Program-made: the position numbers and the translations under genes
Notes under the pieces: model-generated
What the model was told of the DNA's origin: nothing
Database searches by the model: none
What the model saw: only the letters and a program-made list of their open reading frames with translations
Assembly (NCBI GenBank): GCA_023254955.1
Contig: JALRKC010000001.1
Span: 1-35,173, forward strand
Source: Candidatus Nanopelagicales bacterium
GTDB lineage: Bacteria; Actinomycetota; Actinomycetes; S36-B12; UBA5976
Reading direction: 5' to 3'
DNA: 35,173 nucleotides
Shown: in pieces, positions 30,238-35,173 of the stretch
Layout of the letters: each line of letters starts with the position of its first letter
How positions within the stretch are numbered: position 1 is the stretch's first letter

Positions 30238-30269
30238 TGAATTACATAACTAAAATGTTATGTAATTCA
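30238..30269. promoter_or_regulatory. Perfect AT-rich palindrome, likely operator of the iron ABC operon
   Basis: Inverted repeat with 13-base perfect arms (30238-30250, TGAATTACATAAC, and 30257-30269) around the 6-base centre TAAAAT. The centre matches a -10 box in 5 of 6 positions, so a protein bound here would block a promoter. The stem is nearly all A/T and no U tract follows, which argues against a terminator. A Fur- or DtxR/IdeR-type metal repressor is plausible from context, but the motif equals neither classic consensus by eye. Confidence 0.6.
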
Positions 30270-30271
30270 TT

Positions 30272-30289
30272 TGAGGGCTAATCCCCTCA
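30272..30289 (+). promoter_or_regulatory. Short GC hairpin just before the binding-protein ribosome site
   Basis: TGAGGG (30272-30277) and CCCTCA (30284-30289) form a perfect 6-base stem with a 6-base loop, ending one base before the AAGGG Shine-Dalgarno at 30291-30295. It may stabilise the mRNA 5' end, expose or hide the ribosome site, or end the rnd transcript; no U tract follows. Confidence 0.4.
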
Positions 30290-30301
30290 GAAGGGCAAAA
30301 A

Positions 30302-31348
30302 TTGCATAAAAAGATCTTGTTTGTGACCACCTTGATTTCTGCACTAACCATTGCGGCATGTAGCACCGGCACAAGTACTACCCCGGCTTCTGAAGAATCC
30401 AATACTCCTTCGGCAAGTGCTCAAAGCATCGTGGTCTACTCAGGCAGAAATGAGAATTTCATTAAGCCTTACTTTGATGAATTCGAAGCTCAAACCGGAA
30501 TCAAAGTTGAAGCCCGTTATGGAGATTCTGCAGAATTAGCCGCCCAGATTTTAGAAGAAGGTAACAACTCACCTGCTGATGTCTTTCTTTCGCAAGATGC
30601 CGGAGCCATTGGTGCGGTAGCTGCAGCTGAGTTATTGCAAGAATTGAAGCCAGAAAGTTATGCAGAAGTCCCAACTCAATTCACTGATCCGAATGGGTTT
30701 TGGACTGGAATAACCGGACGCGCGCGAGTCGTAGCATATGACCCCGAATTAATTGAAGCAGATGATGTTCCTTCAACTATTGACAATGTCTTACAACCAC
30801 AATGGCGAGGCTTGATTGGAATAGCTCCGGCAAATGCGTCTTTTCAGAGTTTTGTGACAGCAATGCGCCAAGTTCGTGGGGATGAATCAACTCTCGAGTG
30901 GCTAAAGGCTCTAGCGGCGAACGATCCAGTAATTTATGAAAAAAATAGCCAAATGATTGAAGCAATTGACGCAAAAGTTATTGGCTTAAGTTTGACCAAT
31001 CACTACTACGTATACGAAGTTGCAGAATCTCTTGGCAAAACTTTAACTGTAAAAAATGGATTCTTTGAAGCTGGAGATGTTGGTAACTTATTAAATGTTA
31101 GCGCTTTGGGAATCTTGAGTACCAGCAAAAAAACTGATGCAGCCTATGCGCTTCTTGCGTACTTACTTTCTGCAGAAACTCAGCAAAAGTTTGTTAGCGG
31201 AACTTCTGAATATGCTGTTCTTCCAGGGGTCAATCCACCTGGAGACATGCCTAAGCTCGAAGATTTAGGTATTCCAGATGTTAAGTTAGGAGATCTTTCT
31301 GACGTCAAAAGAACTCAAGAGCTATTGACGGAAGCAGGGCTACTCTGA
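30302..31348 (+). CDS. Ferric-iron ABC transporter substrate-binding lipoprotein (FbpA/FutA type)
   Basis: Captures Fe(III) outside the membrane. The 348-residue protein begins at TTG with AAGGG 6 bases ahead. The signal sequence ends in a lipobox with Cys20 (LTIAACSTG), so it is membrane-anchored. After a Ser/Thr/Pro linker comes IVVYSGRNENFIKPYFDEFEAQ, then ARYGDSAELAAQI and DVFLSQDAGAIGA. The paired tyrosines Tyr235/Tyr236 in LTNHYYVYEV match iron-ligand tyrosines of FbpA-like proteins. First gene of a three-gene transporter operon. Iron is the family-based substrate; other metals cannot be excluded. Confidence 0.92.
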   Translation: MHKKILFVTTLISALTIAACSTGTSTTPASEESNTPSASAQSIVVYSGRNENFIKPYFDEFEAQTGIKVEARYGDSAELAAQILEEGNNSPADVFLSQDAGAIGAVAAAELLQELKPESYAEVPTQFTDPNGFWTGITGRARVVAYDPELIEADDVPSTIDNVLQPQWRGLIGIAPANASFQSFVTAMRQVRGDESTLEWLKALAANDPVIYEKNSQMIEAIDAKVIGLSLTNHYYVYEVAESLGKTLTVKNGFFEAGDVGNLLNVSALGILSTSKKTDAAYALLAYLLSAETQQKFVSGTSEYAVLPGVNPPGDMPKLEDLGIPDVKLGDLSDVKRTQELLTEAGLL

Positions 31349-32925
31349 GTTTAAAAACTGCTCAAAAAGACTCTAGGTTTTATCGCCTAGGGTCTTTTTC
31401 GGCAACACCGAGATATCTACTCATATTTGGTGCGATCACTCTCTTCTTAGTATTAATTCCCCTTACCTATTTATTAGTGCGTGCTAGCGAAAACGGTTGG
31501 GAGGCCTTTTTTAATATCTTGTCTCGGCCTCGAACTATTAATACCTTGATAACTAGCCTTGCTCTATCGCTTGTGGTTGCCGCAGGATCGCTTTTTTTGG
31601 GCGTAAGTATCGCGCTAATTTTGGGTAAAACCAATACACCTCTAAGAAGATTGCTACTGATATTGATGCCGCTTCCTTTGGCGATACCTTCTTACGTAAT
31701 CGCTTATAGTTACCTCGCAATAAATCCCTTTTTGAATGGTTTTTGGATTTCAGCACTAATTTTGAGCTTGGCGACTTTTCCTTTTGTGGCCATACCCACC
31801 TATGCACTAATTAGAAGAATTAACCTAAATCAAGAAGAGGTTGCAAGGACTCTTGGACTTAGCCCTCTTTCAGTGCTGACAAAAATTATCTGGCCACAAG
31901 TAAGAGTGGCAAGCTTTGCTGGCGCCCTACTCAGCGCGCTTTATGCCTTAAGCGAATTTGGCACCGTTGCCTTTATGCGGCTAGACACCTTTACACGAGT
32001 TATCTACACCATGTATCGAGCAACTTTTGATCGAAGTGGGGCGGCAAGTCTTGGGTTGATGTTATTAATGGTGAGTTTATTTGTAGTTTTTCTAGAGAAA
32101 CGTTTTCGAGGTACCGCAAATCCGAGCATCACTATTTCAAGGTCTGGAGGTATTTTCAAGATTGGCTTGTGGAAGTATCTCACTCTTTCATTCGTTTTGA
32201 CAATCTATTTTTTGACTTTAGTTTTGCCAGCTTACGTATTAATTACTCGAACACTTCAAGTCGGTACCAACATTAATTTTAGTAATATTTTTTCACTTAC
32301 ATTGAATACTGCACTTGTAGCATTTCTCGGTGCAACTATTGCCTTATTGCTTGCCATCCCAGTAGGTGTTTTAGGAGCAAGATTTAATTCCAAATTTGCA
32401 AGTCTCTTAGAAAAGAGTCTGCTTATTACCCACGCACTTCCAGGCGTTGTTGTGGGATTAGCGCTGGTGGCGTTAGGGGCCAGATACCTACCGAGCCTTT
32501 ACCAAACTATCTATCTCTTAGCTTTTGCTTATGCGCTTTTATTTATTGCAAACTCCTTAGGAACGGTAAGAAGCAGCTTAGAAAAAATTCCACTAAAATT
32601 AGATGAGGTTTCAAGAAGTTTAGGTCAAACATTTGGTCAAACTTTTAAAAGAGTGATTCTGCCCATTGCCTCTCCTGGAATTCTCTCTGGCTGGCTTTTG
32701 GTTTTTGTCACTGCGATGAAAGAATTGCCCGCAACTTTGATGTTAAAACCAACGGGTTTTGAAACACTATCTACTTCACTGTGGACGGCCACCTCGATAT
32801 CGCAGTTTGCCGAGGCCGCACCATTTGCCCTAGCTCTGGTTTTGATCGCCTCAGTGCCCTCTTACTTTCTAAACCGGCCAAATTTGGCAGAAAAAGATGC
32901 AATGCGAGAGAATACTCTTATATGA
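31345..32925 (+). CDS. Ferric-iron ABC transporter permease (FbpB type), non-standard start proposed
   Basis: Membrane subunit with two fused permease domains. Each has an EAA loop: EEVARTLGLSPLSVLTKIIW and DEVSRSLGQTFGQTFKRVIL. The first ordinary start codon is GTG 31477, giving 482 residues beginning RASENGWEAFF after the start. The frame stays open upstream and encodes the expected first membrane helix (YLLIFGAITLFLVLIPLTYL, from 31414). No ATG, GTG or TTG lies in that stretch. I therefore propose CTG at 31345, which overlaps the preceding TGA and has AGGG 5 bases ahead, giving 526 residues. The identity is sure; the start is not. It overlaps the ATPase gene by 4 bases (ATGA). Confidence 0.85.
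   Translation: MSLKTAQKDSRFYRLGSFSATPRYLLIFGAITLFLVLIPLTYLLVRASENGWEAFFNILSRPRTINTLITSLALSLVVAAGSLFLGVSIALILGKTNTPLRRLLLILMPLPLAIPSYVIAYSYLAINPFLNGFWISALILSLATFPFVAIPTYALIRRINLNQEEVARTLGLSPLSVLTKIIWPQVRVASFAGALLSALYALSEFGTVAFMRLDTFTRVIYTMYRATFDRSGAASLGLMLLMVSLFVVFLEKRFRGTANPSITISRSGGIFKIGLWKYLTLSFVLTIYFLTLVLPAYVLITRTLQVGTNINFSNIFSLTLNTALVAFLGATIALLLAIPVGVLGARFNSKFASLLEKSLLITHALPGVVVGLALVALGARYLPSLYQTIYLLAFAYALLFIANSLGTVRSSLEKIPLKLDEVSRSLGQTFGQTFKRVILPIASPGILSGWLLVFVTAMKELPATLMLKPTGFETLSTSLWTATSISQFAEAAPFALALVLIASVPSYFLNRPNLAEKDAMRENTLI
31364..31399 (+). terminator. Intrinsic-terminator-like hairpin after the binding-protein gene
   Basis: Arms of 14 bases (31364-31377, AAAAAGACTCTAGG; 31386-31399, CCTAGGGTCTTTTT) pair with one G-T wobble around an 8-base loop, and the 3' arm ends in five T. 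It starts 16 bases after the binding-protein stop, so it could reduce transcription into the permease and ATPase genes, as often seen when a binding protein is needed in excess. It lies inside the proposed N-terminal extension of the permease. Confidence 0.65.
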
Positions 32926-33941
32926 CAGACATCAAAATCGACGGACTTTCAGTAAGTTTTGGAGAAGCCAAAGTTTTAGATGAGCTTTCATTATTTGTCC
33001 CTTCACAAAGTTTAGTTGCGGTGCTTGGCCCCTCAGGTTGCGGAAAATCCACCTTGCTTCGCGCGATAGCTGGTTTTGTTGCACCGAAATCTGGCACGAT
33101 TCGCTTTGGCACTACTTTGATGAGTGTTTCTAGTGTGCAAGTGCCACCTGAAAGAAGAAATGTTGGGTACGTTCCTCAAGAGGGAGCACTTTTCCCTCAC
33201 TTAACTGTCAGAAAAAATGTTGGGTTTGGTTTAGCACGCAGTAAGACATCTGAAAAAAGAATTGATGAAATGCTTAAACTTGTCGGCCTTAGTGAGCTTA
33301 GCGATCGCTTCCCTCATCAATTGAGTGGTGGTCAACAATTTCGAGTTGCAATAGCTCGCGCTTTAGCGCCGGCACCAAATGTAATGTTGCTAGATGAGCC
33401 GTTTTCGGCTTTGGACGCACAGCTCCGTGAAGAATTAAGGCAAGAGATTAAAAGAATCTTAAAAGAAACAAAAACCACCACTTTGCTTGTAACTCACGAT
33501 AGAGAAGAAGCCCTAGTTATGGCCGATTTAGTTGCACCTATGAAAAACGGCAAGATCGTGCAATTAGGAACTCCCGAAGAGGTTTACAACAACCCAGTTG
33601 GCATAGAAACTGCAGTTAGTACTGGCGATGCCTTAATGGTGCCGGCAATAAAAACAAAATCTGGAAGGGTGTACACGCCACTTTCTAGCACTCAGCCGGC
33701 TAGTGGGCAATTAGGAACCGTGATTATTCGACCAGAAGAAATTGAAATTACTTTAAGCAAGACCAAAGCGAATGCAAAAGTTTCTGAAATTGAATATTTC
33801 GGACATGATGCTTTAATTCATTTAGAGTTACCGGACAGCACAAAAGTTTCAGCGCGAGTAACTGCACCAGTTGCGGTAAAAATTGGTGACCGGGTAACCG
33901 CTAAACAAACAGGGCCCGTCCGCTTCTTTAATAAAGATTAG
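32922..33941 (+). CDS. Ferric-iron ABC transporter ATP-binding protein (FbpC type)
   Basis: Energy-coupling ATPase of the iron transporter, 339 residues from the ATG at 32922, which overlaps the permease stop as ATGA. The frame is open further upstream, but that stretch lies inside the permease gene and lacks family character. Walker A is GPSGCGKST at 36-44, the Q-loop region [16 protein letters not shown] at about 81-96, the signature LSGGQ at 134-138, Walker B VMLLDE at 154-159 and the H-loop His192 in [12 protein letters not shown]-terminal TOBE-type domain (about 240-339) fits the FbpC/PotA branch. Its stop overlaps the stop of the opposite-strand aconitase gene. Confidence 0.94.
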   Translation: MTDIKIDGLSVSFGEAKVLDELSLFVPSQSLVAVLGPSGCGKSTLLRAIAGFVAPKSGTIRFGTTLMSVSSVQVPPERRNVGYVPQEGALFPHLTVRKNVGFGLARSKTSEKRIDEMLKLVGLSELSDRFPHQLSGGQQFRVAIARALAPAPNVMLLDEPFSALDAQLREELRQEIKRILKETKTTTLLVTHDREEALVMADLVAPMKNGKIVQLGTPEEVYNNPVGIETAVSTGDALMVPAIKTKSGRVYTPLSSTQPASGQLGTVIIRPEEIEITLSKTKANAKVSEIEYFGHDALIHLELPDSTKVSARVTAPVAVKIGDRVTAKQTGPVRFFNKD

Positions 33942-35173
33942 ATTCCCGCCAACTGCCGCAAAACGTAGGGCAAAATTCCTCCATGTCGAAAGTACTCTGC
34001 TTCTCCAGGGGTATCTATTCGAACTCTTGCTTCAAATTTTGTTTCATCCCCATTCGAATTTTTGGCTACAACTTTTACCGTTGAGGGAATTACTCCGTCA
34101 TTTAAATTGGTAATGCCTTCGATTGAAATCTCTTCTTCGCCATTTAGCCCTAAGGAATCTGGGTTTTCTCCATCCTTAAATTGCAAAGGAAGCACTCCCA
34201 TTCCCACTAAATTACTGCGATGAATCCTTTCGTAAGACTCAGCAATGACTGCCCTAACTCCAAGTAGCGCTGTTCCTTTTGCTGCCCAATCTCGCGACGA
34301 GCCCGAACCATATTCTTGGCCGGCAAAAATGACTAGCGGAATATTTTTCTCTTGATAAGCGCTCGAAGCATCAAAAATTGAGGTTGTCTCATCGTTAATA
34401 AAGTTCTTAGTAAAACCACCCTCAACTCCTGGTACCAACTTATTTCTTAGACGAATATTTGCAAAAGTTCCGCGAATCATGACTTCATGATTTCCCCGTC
34501 GAGAGCCGTAAGAATTGAAGTCTTTCTTGTCGATTCCGTTTTCAATCAAATATTTACCAGCTGGACTATCGACTTTAATGTTTCCTGCTGGTGAGATGTG
34601 GTCGGTAGTTACTGAATCTCCTAACCAAGCTAAGACGCGAGCCGCTTTAATGTCAGTTACTGGCTTAGGAGTTGTTGGCATGTTGTCAAAGTAGGGTGCC
34701 TTTCGAACATAGGTGCTTTTTTCTTCCCAATCAAAGACTGCCCCTTGAGGTGTTGGCAAATTCTGCCAACGCTCATCCCCTTTGAAAACATCTTCATAAC
34801 GGCGCGCAAACATCTCTTGATCAATACTTGCGCGAATAGTTTGAGTTATTTCTTCGCTAGTGGGCCAAATGTCTTTTAGATACACCGGATTTGAATCAAG
34901 ATCAAAACCCAATGGATCTTTAGTTAGATCTAAATTCATAGTGCCAGCAATTGCATAAGCTACAACTAATAGTGGCGATGCCAAGTAATTCATTTTTACA
35001 TCTGGATTTATTCGGCCCTCGAAATTTCTATTTCCACTTAGCACCGCGGCAACTGAAAGGTCTTGTTGGTTTATCGCTTCAGAGATTTCTACCGGCAGTG
35101 GCCCACTGTTACCGATACAGGTAGTGCATCCGTAGCCAACTAGGTCAAAACCTAGTTTTTCTAAATAGGGAGT
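33938..35173 (-). CDS. acnA: Aconitate hydratase, 5'-truncated by window edge
   Basis: TCA-cycle enzyme that isomerises citrate to isocitrate with a [4Fe-4S] cluster. About 411 C-terminal residues are visible, and roughly half of the usual 890 lies beyond the right edge. The frame continues without stop to 35173. Near the edge [14 protein letters not shown] supplies two cluster cysteines, then [16 protein letters not shown]. The swivel domain has [34 protein letters not shown] and [13 protein letters not shown], with [21 protein letters not shown]. This is the AcnA/IRP branch. It ends tail to tail with the iron transporter ATPase, overlapping by 4 bases. Confidence 0.97.
   Translation of the reverse strand, partial: TPYLEKLGFDLVGYGCTTCIGNSGPLPVEISEAINQQDLSVAAVLSGNRNFEGRINPDVKMNYLASPLLVVAYAIAGTMNLDLTKDPLGFDLDSNPVYLKDIWPTSEEITQTIRASIDQEMFARRYEDVFKGDERWQNLPTPQGAVFDWEEKSTYVRKAPYFDNMPTTPKPVTDIKAARVLAWLGDSVTTDHISPAGNIKVDSPAGKYLIENGIDKKDFNSYGSRRGNHEVMIRGTFANIRLRNKLVPGVEGGFTKNFINDETTSIFDASSAYQEKNIPLVIFAGQEYGSGSSRDWAAKGTALLGVRAVIAESYERIHRSNLVGMGVLPLQFKDGENPDSLGLNGEEEISIEGITNLNDGVIPSTVKVVAKNSNGDETKFEARVRIDTPGEAEYFRHGGILPYVLRQLAGI

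Noticed and set aside
30238..30269. Intrinsic terminator of the RNase D gene
   Set aside because: The stem is almost all A/T and is followed by CATTTGAGGG's T-poor sequence rather than a U tract; operator is a better reading, though a 3'-end role is not excluded.
31345..31477. Frameshifted (pseudogene) permease
   Set aside because: The frame is continuous from 31303 to the stop and both permease halves are intact; only the start codon is unusual.
32781..32921. N-terminal extension of the iron ATPase gene
   Set aside because: The open frame lies wholly within the permease gene in another frame, and the family N-terminus starts at [10 protein letters not shown] with an ATGA overlap.

Overview
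The window is a chromosomal housekeeping region of a low-GC actinobacterium (about 40 % GC judged by eye, not computed). The order argS, lysA, hom, thrC, thrB, rho, rpmE, prfA, prmC, tsaC-type gene, wecA-like gene, atpI-like gene, atpB-E-F-H-A-G-D is the classic actinobacterial arrangement. The 267-residue delta subunit, the DUF3000, DUF3048 and DUF3817 proteins and the actinobacterial-style LysA N-terminus point the same way. With such AT-rich DNA and very tight packing, a streamlined freshwater actinobacterium of the acI / Nanopelagicales type is the best guess. That is inference; no marker gene in the window settles it.

Positions 1-6145 (minus) hold the F1Fo ATP synthase operon, with atpD cut by the left edge. 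Positions 6147-11409 (minus) carry a wall-glycan initiating transferase, glyA, a TsaC-type tRNA-modification gene, prmC with its substrate prfA, and rpmE; a strong hairpin separates rpmE from prfA. Rho (11436-12947) follows a 184-base leader. Positions 13132-18853 are the aspartate-family amino-acid block (thrB, thrC, hom, lysA), interrupted by a plus-strand DMT/EamA exporter. A DUF3048 lipoprotein-family gene and argS complete the leftward block.

From 21588 there are two small membrane-protein genes, tRNA-Arg(CCG), and a leftward set: sugar-dehydrogenase-like protein, YyaL-type thioredoxin protein, DUF368/PopT-type transporter, HAD phosphatase. The plus strand then carries a RibD-C-like reductase, msrB, DUF3000, a degenerate LuxR-type response regulator and RNase D. 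The last plus-strand unit is a ferric-iron ABC transporter (binding protein, permease, ATPase) behind a 13-bp-arm palindrome. The right edge cuts a leftward aconitase gene.

I see no phage, insertion sequence, CRISPR array, toxin-antitoxin pair or defence island, and no new multi-gene system. The most interesting signals are small. They are the perfect palindrome before the iron-transport operon; a permease whose first membrane helix can only be translated from a non-standard start that overlaps an intrinsic-terminator-like hairpin; a recurring TANNNT box 6-7 bases before starts that lack a Shine-Dalgarno sequence, suggesting leaderless mRNAs; a histidine-rich insertion in homoserine kinase; and an orphan response regulator with an eroded receiver domain.
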